DNA of 47,822 nt. It comes from CAG-103 sp905215475. Its GTDB lineage: Bacteria; Bacillota; Clostridia; Oscillospirales; Oscillospiraceae. Below the pieces are notes generated by a model that saw nothing but the letters and a program-made list of their open reading frames with translations, was not told the origin of the DNA and made no database searches. This document shows, in pieces, positions 1-7,615 of this stretch. Numbering within the stretch: position 1 is the first letter of the stretch; each line of letters opens with the position of its first letter. The stretch is from positions 1 to 47,822 of the forward strand of contig CAJMPW010000008.1 in the NCBI GenBank assembly GCA_905215475.1, read 5' to 3'. The translations under genes and the position numbers were made by a program.

Positions 1-33
1 GTACACGCCGCTGTGCCTCTCGGCGACAGCTTG

Positions 34-65
34 TTTATCTTACCACACGCGGTTCGCTTTGTCAA
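34..65 (-). promoter_or_regulatory. Strong sigma-A promoter facing out of the window (proximal of two)
   Basis: Read on the minus strand, TTGACA (65-60) is followed by a 17-bp spacer and TAAGAT (42-37). An A-rich tract lies just upstream, as in UP elements. The transcript would leave the window at the left edge. Together with the second promoter 93 bp upstream, the arrangement is like rRNA or tRNA operon promoters. The driven gene is not in view, so that assignment is inference. Confidence 0.6.
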
Positions 66-129
66 GAACTTTTTTCAACTTTTTTCGGAAGTTTCTTTCG
101 TTCTTGGCACTCCCCGCGAGCGCTTTGCT

Positions 130-158
130 AATATACCACCGGAAACGACCAATGTCAA
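130..158 (-). promoter_or_regulatory. Strong sigma-A promoter facing out of the window (distal of two)
   Basis: On the minus strand, TTGACA (158-153) and TATATT (135-130) are 17 bp apart, with A-tracts on the upstream side. It is in tandem with the promoter at 34-65 and points the same way. Both share the AACTTTTTTC-type motif (plus-strand reading) immediately upstream of the -35 box, so the pair looks like a local duplication. Confidence 0.6.
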
Positions 159-208
159 CAACTTTTTTCGCTTTTTCGCAATTATTTTTCGGGTTTTTCC
201 GTGGCCGC

Positions 209-238
209 TAAATATTGTGGTCATCCGTGGGTATACTA
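209..238 (+). promoter_or_regulatory. Possible forespore (sigma-G-like) promoter of the germination operon
   Basis: TAAATA at 209-214 and TATACTA at 232-238 are 17 bp apart. This resembles the sigma-G consensus (about TGAATA, then CATACTA). gerA-type operons are known to be forespore-expressed, so the position fits. The predicted transcription start falls at or next to the ATG at 245, which would make the mRNA nearly leaderless. The call rests on short motifs only. Confidence 0.35.
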
Positions 239-244
239 CGCAAT

Positions 245-1765
245 ATGCAAACGAACTGCTTTCATCGCGGCCGGGATGATGCGCCGCATCCGCGCCCGCA
301 GCCGAAATTTGATGTACCGATCACGGCGGCCGAAGTGAAAAAAATATTTTCCGACTGCGACGACTTTGAAATGCGCACCGTGCGCATCGGGCTCGAGAGC
401 CGGCTGACGGTGTGCGTCTGCTGGCTCGACGGCGTGGTCGCGGCGGACAACGTGTCGGCGGATATCCTGCGCCCGCTCACCGAGGACGGGCGGCTGGCCG
501 ACGTTACCGGCTCGCGCGAGGCGGTGCGCCGCATCGAGCAGGGCGCGGTGTACAGCTGCGCGACGCGCACGCGCACGCAGATGGACGCGCTCGTCGCCGA
601 TCTCACCACGGGCTCGGCCGCGCTCCTGTTTGACGCGCAGCGCAAGGCCGTGACGTTTGAGGCGCGCACGGCGAATGTGCGCGCGGTATCCGAGCCGACG
701 ATCGAGAAATCCGTCAGCGGCGCGAAGGACGCCTTCGTCGAGACGCTGCGCATCAACACCTCGCTCGTGCGGCGGCGGCTGCACACCCCGGCGCTGAAGC
801 TGCGCCAGACGGTCGTCGGGCGGCAGTCGGAGACCACCGTCGCGGTGGTATATCTCGACGGCATCGCAGACCCCGCGCGCGTGCAGCGCATCCTTGACCG
901 GCTCGACACGATCGACGAGCAGGCGCTGCTCGGACGCGGCGACCTTGAGCCGTATCTGACGCGGCGGCCGCGGGCGCTGCTGCCGCAGCTCGGCCAGACG
1001 GAGCGCCCGGACAAGTTTGCCGGGGCGCTGCTCGACGGCTGCGTGGGGCTGCTGGTGGACGGGCTGCCGATGGGCTATCTGCTGCCGACGACGTTCCGGC
1101 TGCTGATGCACACGCCGGAGGACGAGGCGCACAATTACCTGCTGGCCTCGGCGCTGATCGTGCTGCGCTACTTTGCCCTGGCGCTGTCGCTGACGTTTCC
1201 GGCGCTGTACGTGGCCGTGGCGATGTACCACCAGGAGATGATCCCGGCAAAGCTGCTGCTGTCGGTCATCCAGGCAAAGCAGCAGGTGCCGTTTTCCGTG
1301 CCGGCGATCATTCTGTTCATGCTCATCGCCTTCGAGCTGCTGCAGGAGGCCGGACTGCGGCTGCCGAACTCCATCGGTCAGACGGTGTCGATCATCGGGG
1401 CGCTGCTTGTGGGGCAGTCGGCGGTGGACGCGAAGATCGTGAGTCCCGTGGCGATCATTGTCGTGGCGCTCGCAGGCATCGCGGGCTACACGCTGCCGAA
1501 TCAGGAGCTGAGCAACGCCGTGCGTCTGCTGCGGCTGGCACTGGTGCTGGCGGCGGCGGTCGCCGGGCTGTTCGGCATTCTGGCGGCGCTCGGGCTGATG
1601 GTCTGGTATCTGTGCACGATCGACAGCGACGGCGTGGCATATCTTGCGCCGTTTGTCGACAGCAAGCGCCCGGCGCTTTGGCGCACGCTGCTGCGCCGGC
1701 CGCAGCCGGACAACAAGTTCCGCCCGCCGGAATACGGCAGCGAAAACCGGCGGCGGCAGCGATGA
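245..1765 (+). CDS. Spore germination protein, GerA family (GerAA-like A subunit)
   Basis: This is the A subunit of a germinant receptor, which sits in the spore inner membrane and helps sense nutrients. About 506 residues, normal for the family. A soluble N-terminal region (with a VKKIFSDCDDFEMRTVRIG stretch near the start) covers roughly residues 1-280. It is followed by a membrane part with four to five hydrophobic segments and a short basic tail. Two ATGs are in frame, at 215 and 245. The second is preferred because the possible promoter lies between them, although neither has a good ribosome binding site. A GerC-type lipoprotein gene follows after 31 bp, with AAGGAGG in the gap, and then a GerB-type permease, so the operon order is A-C-B. 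The germinant is unknown. Confidence 0.9.
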   Translation: MQTNCFHRGRDDAPHPRPQPKFDVPITAAEVKKIFSDCDDFEMRTVRIGLESRLTVCVCWLDGVVAADNVSADILRPLTEDGRLADVTGSREAVRRIEQGAVYSCATRTRTQMDALVADLTTGSAALLFDAQRKAVTFEARTANVRAVSEPTIEKSVSGAKDAFVETLRINTSLVRRRLHTPALKLRQTVVGRQSETTVAVVYLDGIADPARVQRILDRLDTIDEQALLGRGDLEPYLTRRPRALLPQLGQTERPDKFAGALLDGCVGLLVDGLPMGYLLPTTFRLLMHTPEDEAHNYLLASALIVLRYFALALSLTFPALYVAVAMYHQEMIPAKLLLSVIQAKQQVPFSVPAIILFMLIAFELLQEAGLRLPNSIGQTVSIIGALLVGQSAVDAKIVSPVAIIVVALAGIAGYTLPNQELSNAVRLLRLALVLAAAVAGLFGILAALGLMVWYLCTIDSDGVAYLAPFVDSKRPALWRTLLRRPQPDNKFRPPEYGSENRRRQR

Positions 1766-1796
1766 GGCACACTATATAATATAAGGAGGGCTGCGT

Positions 1797-2960
1797 ATGC
1801 ACCGCACGCAAACGCTCGCGCTGCTGCTGGCGGCAGGGCTGCTGTGCAGCGGGTGCGGCAGCGGCGCGATCTCGGTCAATTACCGGCAGATTGAGGACCT
1901 GATGCTCATCCAGACAGTCGGCGTGGATCTCGCGCCGGAGGGCGTGTGCCTGAGCGCATCGACCGGTAGGGTGGGCGAAAACGAACCGCCCCAGCGCATG
2001 ACGCAGACCGGCGAAACCGTGCGCGCCGCGCTCGACCGGCTGCAGGACCGCACACCGAGCGCGGAGCTGTTTTACGCGCAGACGAGCTATCTGCTCCTCG
2101 GTGAGGATGCAGCCGCCGCGGGCGAGCTGCCGCCGCTGCTGGATTTCATCGCGCGCGACCCGGATATGCGCCTGAGCGCGCCGCTGTTTCTCGTGCGCGG
2201 CGCAACGGCGCAGCAGGCGGTCATGGACACGGGCGACGACAAAGCCGACGTGACCGAGGCGCTGTCCGCGCTGCAAAAGGACACCGCGCTCAGCGGCGCG
2301 AGCCATGCATTTTCCTGCGCGGACATCGCCCGCGCGCTCGCGGGCAGCGGCTGTGCCGCCGTGGGCGCCGTGGCGTGCGTGCGTACCCCAGAGAGCGAGG
2401 GCGGCAAGCTCGCGCTCGCCCCGGCGGGGTATGCGATCTTTCGCGGCGGGGACTATCTCGGCTGCATCGCGCCCGAGACGGCACGCGGAGCGAGTATGCT
2501 CCTCGGCGTGGTCCACAACGGCGACATCGCGGTGCGCGACGGCGACGGCAGCACCGTCATGCTCGCGCTCGACACGTGCAGGGCGGCCATTCGCCCGGTC
2601 TGGGACGGCGGCACACTCGCGCGCGTGGACGTGACGCTGCGGCTGCGCGCGGGCATCTCCGAGCTGCGCACACCGCGCCGGATCACCGAGCGCGCGTACC
2701 AGCAGGCGCTCAATGCGGCGCTCGCGGCGCGCGTGGGCGGCTGGGTGCGCGACGCGCTCGCGGCGTCGCAGGCGCTGGAGGCGGACTTTCTCGGCGTGGG
2801 GCAGGCCGTCGCCGTGCGCAGCGGGCGCAGATGGGCGGCCATCCGCGACGACTGGGCGGAGCTCTGGCCGGGTGTGCCGGTGCGCGTGACGGTCGATGCC
2901 GACGTCGGGCGCACGTATGACCTGCGCGACAGCATCGACACCACAGGAGGCGGAAGATGA
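1797..2960 (+). CDS. Spore germination lipoprotein, Ger(x)C family
   Basis: This is the C subunit of the germinant receptor, a lipoprotein held on the outer face of the spore inner membrane. The 387-residue protein starts with a basic residue, a Leu/Ala-rich signal segment and a lipobox-like CSGC, so Cys20 is the likely lipidated residue. The following SVNYRQIEDLMLIQTVGVD block is typical of the family N-terminus. AAGGAGG lies 8 bp before the ATG. Its stop codon overlaps the start of the downstream permease gene (ATGA), which suggests translational coupling. Confidence 0.88.
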   Translation: MHRTQTLALLLAAGLLCSGCGSGAISVNYRQIEDLMLIQTVGVDLAPEGVCLSASTGRVGENEPPQRMTQTGETVRAALDRLQDRTPSAELFYAQTSYLLLGEDAAAAGELPPLLDFIARDPDMRLSAPLFLVRGATAQQAVMDTGDDKADVTEALSALQKDTALSGASHAFSCADIARALAGSGCAAVGAVACVRTPESEGGKLALAPAGYAIFRGGDYLGCIAPETARGASMLLGVVHNGDIAVRDGDGSTVMLALDTCRAAIRPVWDGGTLARVDVTLRLRAGISELRTPRRITERAYQQALNAALAARVGGWVRDALAASQALEADFLGVGQAVAVRSGRRWAAIRDDWAELWPGVPVRVTVDADVGRTYDLRDSIDTTGGGR

Positions 2961-4066
2961 TGCGGCTTTCCCTGACGCGGCGGCAATATTACACGCTGTG
3001 CACGATGGCGCTGCTCTCGCCGCTGCTGCACCTCGTGCCGCGCAAGACGGCGGCGGAGGCCGGCTGCGGCGGGTGGCTGAGCGGCGCGGCGGCGCTCGTG
3101 CCGCTGCTGCTGTTTGCGGCGCTGCTCGAGGGCATTTAGCGCCGCGGCCGGCCGGGCGAGGGCATCGGCGAGATCACGCTGCGCGCGCTCGGACCGGTCG
3201 CGGGGCGGGCGGCACTGTGCCTGTACGCCCTGTGGTTTTTGCTCTACGGCGCGTTCGCGTTGCGCATCGGGGCGGAGCGCTTCATCGAGGCGGTGTTCCC
3301 GCTGAGCCGGCCGTGGCCGTTCGTGGGGACGATCCTAGCCATGGCCGTCTGCGGCGCGCTCGGCGCTCCGAAGGCGCTCTGGCGTGCCTCGGAGATCTTT
3401 TGGCCGCTGCTCGCGGGCGTGCTGACGCTGGTGTTGGCATTCGCCCTGCCCGGGCTGGATGCGAAAAACCTGCCGCCCGTGACGGCGGCGGATGCGCCCG
3501 GCATCGCGCGCAGCGCGCTGACGGTGTTCGGCGCGGGGGCGGCGGTGCTGTTTTTTGCGGCCTTCGCCGGCGGCGCCACACCGGAAACGCCGGGGCGGGC
3601 GCGCTGCGCCATGCGCTGGTGCGTGCGCACGTGCGTGCTCGTGACGCTGCTGAGCGTCTTTACGATCGGCAACCTCGGCGCGGCGCTGACGGCGCAGCTC
3701 AACCACCCGTTTTTCACCCTGCTGCGCAACGTCAGCCTCTTTCACGCGGTCGAGCGCTTCGGCGCGCTCGTGATCGGGCTGTGGGTGCTGCCGGATTTTG
3801 TGCTCGTGGCGATGCTGCTGACGCTGGCAGTCAACTGTCTGCGCGCGGCGTGCACGCGCGATGCGCAGCTCTTCGCGCGCAAAAACCCGCCCGCGCTCGT
3901 GCTTTTGTGCGCGGCGGCAGTCGGCGCGGGTGCGCTGCTGCTGGCGCAAAATGCCTTCGGCACGGACGCACTGCAGGCAAACGTTGTGCCGCAGCTCAAT
4001 CTCGCGCTGCTCGGTCTCGGCACGGTCGGGATGTATCTGACCGGCCGCGCACGCGGCACGCTCTGA
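2957..4066 (+). pseudogene. Spore germination permease (GerB/GerAB type) interrupted by an in-frame amber codon
   Basis: The reading frame starts at 2957 (GGAGGCGGAAG ribosome binding site; overlaps the lipoprotein stop) and runs 60 codons to TAG at 3137-3139. It then continues open in the same frame to 4066. Ignoring the TAG, the product is 368 residues, the usual length for this amino-acid-permease-like B subunit. The sequence on both sides matches the family: the first segment has the LTRRQYYTLCTMALLSPLL helix, and the second begins with the expected loop and LYALWFLLYGAFALRIGAE. No frameshift or deletion is seen, so a single substitution (for example CAG to TAG) explains it. It may be an inactive receptor subunit, a sequencing error, or suppressed by read-through. 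A restart inside the second segment could only give a truncated protein. Confidence 0.8.
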
Positions 4067-4070
4067 ACGC

Positions 4071-4110
4071 GCAAAAGCCCCGCCGGTGTTTTCCGGCGGA
4101 GCTTTTGCTA
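4071..4110. terminator. Bidirectional terminator after the ger operon
   Basis: An inverted repeat with arms containing AAAAGC-CCCGCCGG and CCGGCGG-AGCTTTT closes on a short T-rich loop. It lies between the convergent germination operon and the metallo-hydrolase gene and ends in T or A tracts on both strands. Confidence 0.8.
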
Positions 4111-4127
4111 CACTATTATATAATGTG

Positions 4128-5759
4128 TTACGGCGCAATGCGGTCGCGCCAGCGGGCGGTGAGCCGCTCGATCTCCTCGGCAAAGGCGTTGAGTCCCTTG
4201 TTCGGGCAGCCGGCGCAGCGGCGCACGAGCGCCGTGAGCTCGCCGAGCGCACGCTTGAGCCGCTCGAAAGCCGCGCTCTCGCGGTACTTTCCGGCAGCGG
4301 CAGTCTGCCGCTGCTCGTCGTGCCGGATGGGGCGCGGCGGCGCAACGACCGTATACACACCGGCGGCAAGGTCAAACTCGCTGCCGCTGTAGGGCGCGTC
4401 GGCAGCATAGCCGTATTCCTCGCGCAGGCAGGCGGAAAACGCCGTGCACGCATCGTCGTCGCCGTGGTTGACGAACACGTGCGCAGGCTTTTGCTCCATG
4501 GCGTTGAGCCAGCGCAGCAGCCCGGCCTTGTCCGCGTGACCGCTCACGCCGGGCAGCACGGTGATCTCGGCGTGCACGGCGATCTCGTCGCCGAAGATCT
4601 TCACGGTCTTTTCGCCGTCGTTGAGCTTGCGCCCGAGCGTGCCCACCGCCTGATAGCCCACGAAGAGCACGGTGCACTCCGGCCGCCAGAGGTTATACTT
4701 CAGGTGGTGGCGGATGCGCCCGGCGTCACACATACCGCTCGAGGAGAGGATGACCTTGGGCGTCCGGTCGTTGTTGAGCGCCATGGAGTCCTCTTTGGAG
4801 ACGGCGGTGTGCAGGTCGTCAAAATACAGCGGATTCACGCCGCCGCGGATGAGCGCGCGCGCCTCATCGTCAAGAAAGCTCGTGTCGGTCTGCAAAAAGA
4901 CGCGCGTGGCCTCGTTGGCAAGCGGGCTGTCGACGTAGACCGGGAAGTGCGGATGCCCGTGCACCATGCCGGCGTCCTTGATCTGGCGGATGAAATACAG
5001 CAGCTCCTGCGTGCGGCCGACGGCGAACGACGGGATGACGACGTTGCCGCCGCGGTCGAGCGTGCGCTGGATGCAATCGGCGAGCGCGCCGAGATAGTCC
5101 GGCCGGTCGCCGTGGCTGCGGTCGCCATAGGTCGACTCGATGAGCACATAGTCCGCGCCCGAGACGGTCTGCGGGTCGCGCAGAAGCGGCTGATCGACAT
5201 TGCCGATGTCGCCGGAAAAGACGATCTTCTTTTCCACATCGCCCTCGGTGAGCCACGCCTCGATGCACGCGCTGCCGAGCAGGTGACCCACGTCCGTGAA
5301 GCGGACGATGATGTTCTCCCCGACCTGCACGCGCTGCCCGTAGCTGCACGGGCGCAGCAGCGTGAGCACGCCCTCGGCATCCTCGAGCGTGTAGAGCGGC
5401 TCGGGCGCGGCGCGTCCGGCACGGGCGGCCTTGCGCCCCCGCCACTCGGCCTCGGACATCTGGATGTGCGCCGAATCGCGCAGCATGATGCCGCACAGGT
5501 CGCACGTCGCCTCGGTGGCATAGACCGCGCCGCGAAAGCCCTGCTTATACAGCAGCGGCAGATGCCCGGTGTGGTCCATGTGCGCGTGCGTGACGAGCAC
5601 GAACTCGAGCTGCGCCGCCGGGACGGGGATGTCGATGTTTTCAAACTGGTCGCGCCCCTGCTCCATGCCGCAGTCGACCAGACCGTAATGCCCGCCGATC
5701 TCGAGCAGGGTGCAGCTGCCGGTCACCTCGTGGTCGGCGCGGATAAATGTCAGCTTCAT
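4128..5759 (-). CDS. MBL-fold / beta-CASP RNA-metabolising hydrolase
   Basis: A 543-residue protein of the metallo-beta-lactamase beta-CASP family (bacterial CPSF/Ysh1-like nucleases). The zinc motif HAHMDHTGHLP sits at residues 58-68 (His58, His60, Asp62, His63). VGHLLGSA (about 158) and FSGDIG supply further metal ligands. The beta-CASP motifs ESTYGDR, SSSGMCDAGRIRHH and VFVNHGDDD follow in order. Family members cut or trim RNA, but the substrate here is unknown. The last 80 residues are a charged extension with CAGCP. A sigma-A promoter lies upstream, and AAAGGGAGCGAGAGC gives the ribosome binding site. The gene is monocistronic, with a terminator shared with the ger operon. Confidence 0.88.
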   Translation of the reverse strand: MKLTFIRADHEVTGSCTLLEIGGHYGLVDCGMEQGRDQFENIDIPVPAAQLEFVLVTHAHMDHTGHLPLLYKQGFRGAVYATEATCDLCGIMLRDSAHIQMSEAEWRGRKAARAGRAAPEPLYTLEDAEGVLTLLRPCSYGQRVQVGENIIVRFTDVGHLLGSACIEAWLTEGDVEKKIVFSGDIGNVDQPLLRDPQTVSGADYVLIESTYGDRSHGDRPDYLGALADCIQRTLDRGGNVVIPSFAVGRTQELLYFIRQIKDAGMVHGHPHFPVYVDSPLANEATRVFLQTDTSFLDDEARALIRGGVNPLYFDDLHTAVSKEDSMALNNDRTPKVILSSSGMCDAGRIRHHLKYNLWRPECTVLFVGYQAVGTLGRKLNDGEKTVKIFGDEIAVHAEITVLPGVSGHADKAGLLRWLNAMEQKPAHVFVNHGDDDACTAFSACLREEYGYAADAPYSGSEFDLAAGVYTVVAPPRPIRHDEQRQTAAAGKYRESAAFERLKRALGELTALVRRCAGCPNKGLNAFAEEIERLTARWRDRIAP

Positions 5760-5789
5760 GCTCTCGCTCCCTTTCCATGTTGTTACCTG

Positions 5790-5818
5790 ATTTTAGCACA
5801 TCTGCACGCCGCGCGCAA
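5790..5818 (-). promoter_or_regulatory. Promoter of the beta-CASP hydrolase gene
   Basis: On the minus strand, TTGCGC (5818-5813) and TAAAAT (5795-5790) are separated by 17 bp. The start codon lies 31 bp past the -10 box. Confidence 0.55.
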
Positions 5819-5835
5819 CCGCGGCACAAAAAGCA

Positions 5836-5873
5836 TTTGCCCCGGCAGGACAATTCTCTCCTGCCGGGGCAAA
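5836..5873 (-). terminator. Terminator of the GntR regulator gene
   Basis: A 15-bp perfect stem (TTTGCCCCGGCAGGA and its complement) with an 8-nt loop. On the minus strand it is followed by a short spacer and TTTTT. It lies just past the gntR-type stop codon. Confidence 0.8.
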
Positions 5874-5878
5874 CGGGC

Positions 5879-6610
5879 TCACGCCCCCTGAAGCTCTGCG
5901 AGCGCCTCACGGTAGCGCAGCGTGACCCGGTCGCTCCACGCACACCAGTAGGTGATTGCCTCAGGTGCGCACCCGTCCGTCAGTCCGTCGAGCATCGTGC
6001 GGTAGGTCTTGCACAGCTCCTGCATATCGAGCGTGTAGGCCACCATGTAGTACGCCACGTGCGCAAGCTCGCGCGCCGAGCGCAGCATGACGCGAAAGAT
6101 CATGTTGTCCGACTCGCCGAACATACACACCAGAAACGCATTGAGCAGCTCCAGAAACGCCGCCTTGTCACCGTCGGGCGCATAGGCGATGGCCTCCATC
6201 TGCGCGAGCAGCCCGTACAACTTTTGCATCTGCGCCGCGTTCGGGCAGCGCGCCGCCCAGCGGAACCAGCCGAGCGCGACCATTTCGCGCAGCTCCAGAA
6301 ACGCCTCCACCAGCGCCGGCTGCGGCGTGCCGCCGTGCGTGAGGATGACCGCCAGCGTCTCCAGGCTCGCCTGCTCCCAATAGGGCGCGACGTAGGTGGC
6401 GTGGCGCGGCACGATCTCCAAAAAGCCGAGCCGCTCCAGCTCCTTCAAGGCGAGGTGTACATTCGTCTTGCGCAGGCCGTACTGCACGGCCAGCTCGCTC
6501 TCCGTGGGCAGCCGGTCGCCCGGATTGCGCTGCCCGCCGAGGATTTCCTTGAGCATACGGTCTATAAACCGCTCCCGCTCGGTCCTGCTCTCTTTTTCAT
6601 TCGCTTTCAT
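5879..6610 (-). CDS. GntR family transcriptional regulator (FadR-like, FCD domain)
   Basis: The 243-residue protein has a winged helix-turn-helix at residues 10-75. It contains PGDRLPTESELAVQYGLRKTNVHLALKELERLGFLEIVPRHATYV, here described by its parts: the PGDRLPTESELA box and the NVHLALKELE recognition helix. An all-helical ligand-binding domain of the FCD type follows. Such regulators usually bind a small carboxylate and control catabolic genes. None is adjacent, so the target may be itself. GGGGAGAGAACATT precedes the ATG. A 7-bp inverted repeat overlaps its own promoter, consistent with autoregulation. Confidence 0.82.
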   Translation of the reverse strand: MKANEKESRTERERFIDRMLKEILGGQRNPGDRLPTESELAVQYGLRKTNVHLALKELERLGFLEIVPRHATYVAPYWEQASLETLAVILTHGGTPQPALVEAFLELREMVALGWFRWAARCPNAAQMQKLYGLLAQMEAIAYAPDGDKAAFLELLNAFLVCMFGESDNMIFRVMLRSARELAHVAYYMVAYTLDMQELCKTYRTMLDGLTDGCAPEAITYWCAWSDRVTLRYREALAELQGA

Positions 6611-6648
6611 AATGTTCTCTCCCCCCTGAGACCATTCGTGATGCTCAA

Positions 6649-6681
6649 ATTGTATTGCTTTTTGCGGCGGTTGTAAAGCAA
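6649..6681 (-). promoter_or_regulatory. Promoter and candidate operator of the GntR regulator
   Basis: On the minus strand, TTTACA (6677-6672) and TACAAT (6654-6649) have a 17-bp spacer. A perfect inverted repeat, TTGCTTT (6655-6661) and AAAGCAA (6675-6681), with 13 bp between the arms, covers the spacer and the -35 box. This is a plausible autoregulatory site. Confidence 0.5.
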
Positions 6682-6718
6682 TTCTAACAGATTTTTAAAT
6701 ATTTTCCCACGACTGTAC

Positions 6719-6757
6719 AAAAAGCGGGACACTCACGATCGGAGTGCCCCGCTTTTG
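6719..6757 (-). terminator. Terminator of the YhhN-family gene
   Basis: AAAAGCGGGACACTC pairs with GAGTGCCCCGCTTTT with one A-C mismatch and a short loop. It ends in a T tract on the minus strand, 35 bp past the stop codon of the YhhN-family gene. Confidence 0.7.
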
Positions 6758-6791
6758 TGCGCTGTTCAGATCGCCGGGGCGCGCCCCGGAC

Positions 6792-7463
6792 TCAAAGTGC
6801 GAAGCCGACGGCCAGCAGCACCTGCGCAAGGATGTACGTGGCCATGACGGCACAGTTCTGCTTCGGCGGCTCGGCCTTCTTGGTGAAGAGCATATCGCAC
6901 AGCAAACCGTCGGACGTAAGGAAGAACGACGCGCCGACAAACGCCATGAGCTTGCCCCACGTGAACGCCGTCACCATCGGCAAAAACACGCTCACGCTCA
7001 GCGTGCAGAGCATGACCATATACGCCAGCGCCAGCGGACGCAGGGCGCGCGGAATGCTCTTGCGGCTGCCCTTGTAGACGACCACGATGCCCACAGCATA
7101 GACCGCGCACACGAGCACGATCCAGAACCAGCGCACGTGCACGGCATAGGTCGTATAGATGTGCACGAGGTAGCACACGTGACCGAGGAAGAACGACGCC
7201 GTGCCGAGTACGAAGAACTTATTTTGCAGCGGCCGCAGCAAAAACAGATCGCCCAGGCAGCCGAACAGCAGACCGGCGACCACCCAAAGCGACGGCGTGT
7301 TGGCAAAGGCGAGGTACGTCAGCGCGATGACCGGCAGCAGCGCGACCTTTGTCGGCTTGCGCAGGTCATCATCGCCGCGCCAGCAGCTGACGAGGTGCAC
7401 GACGACCAGCGCCGTCAGAAACACCGGGAATAACCATTTCAATACGATCATCTCATTATCCAT
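6792..7463 (-). CDS. YhhN/TMEM86 family membrane protein (lysoplasmalogenase-like)
   Basis: About 223 residues with seven to eight hydrophobic helices filling nearly the whole chain. The two family signatures are present: GCLGDLFLL (about residue 65) and a second acidic one, FFLTSDGLL, in the last third. Characterised relatives cleave the vinyl-ether bond of lysoplasmalogens. Plasmalogens occur in many anaerobic Clostridia, so that role is reasonable but inferred. The start at 7463 (MDNEM) is chosen over the longer frame because GATAGG directly precedes it. ATG at 7451 is an alternative. The adjacent divergent plsC also acts on membrane lipid. Confidence 0.72.
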   Translation of the reverse strand: MDNEMIVLKWLFPVFLTALVVVHLVSCWRGDDDLRKPTKVALLPVIALTYLAFANTPSLWVVAGLLFGCLGDLFLLRPLQNKFFVLGTASFFLGHVCYLVHIYTTYAVHVRWFWIVLVCAVYAVGIVVVYKGSRKSIPRALRPLALAYMVMLCTLSVSVFLPMVTAFTWGKLMAFVGASFFLTSDGLLCDMLFTKKAEPPKQNCAVMATYILAQVLLAVGFAL

Positions 7464-7515
7464 CCTATCTCTGATCGAAAATTTTCGAGATCCGCGCAAG
7501 TTTACATCCCGTTCA

Positions 7516-7592
7516 TTGACACGGTCCCGTACAGTAATTATAATGGATGTGATACCCAGCCGTCAATGACTATTGACAGGATTTCGTCACAT
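7516..7592 (+). promoter_or_regulatory. plsC promoter and structured 5' leader
   Basis: TTGACA (7516-7521) and TATAAT (7539-7544) are 17 bp apart, a near-perfect sigma-A promoter. The 5' leader can fold: GGATGTGA (7545-7552) pairs with TCACATCC (7585-7592), enclosing a smaller GTCAAT/ATTGAC hairpin. The structure stops about 20 bp before the start codon and has no T tract. Whether it regulates is unknown. Confidence 0.6.
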
Positions 7593-7615
7593 CCCGTGTG
7601 GAAAGGTGTCCGACC

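Noticed and set aside
13..279. 88-codon plus-strand frame at the left edge
   Set aside because: It runs through the two outward promoters and overlaps the germination gene start, with no ribosome binding site. Its Phe-rich product comes from T-tracts.
236..1231. 331-codon open frame on the minus strand within the germination gene
   Set aside because: It is a shadow of the GerA-type gene, rich in Arg, His and Gln with no family match.
4086..5891. 601-codon open frame on the plus strand
   Set aside because: It is antisense to the beta-CASP hydrolase, whose catalytic motifs are intact on the other strand.
7545..7592. Riboswitch in the plsC leader
   Set aside because: Only an 8-bp outer and a 6-bp inner stem are visible, with no terminator or sequestered ribosome binding site and no resemblance to a known class.
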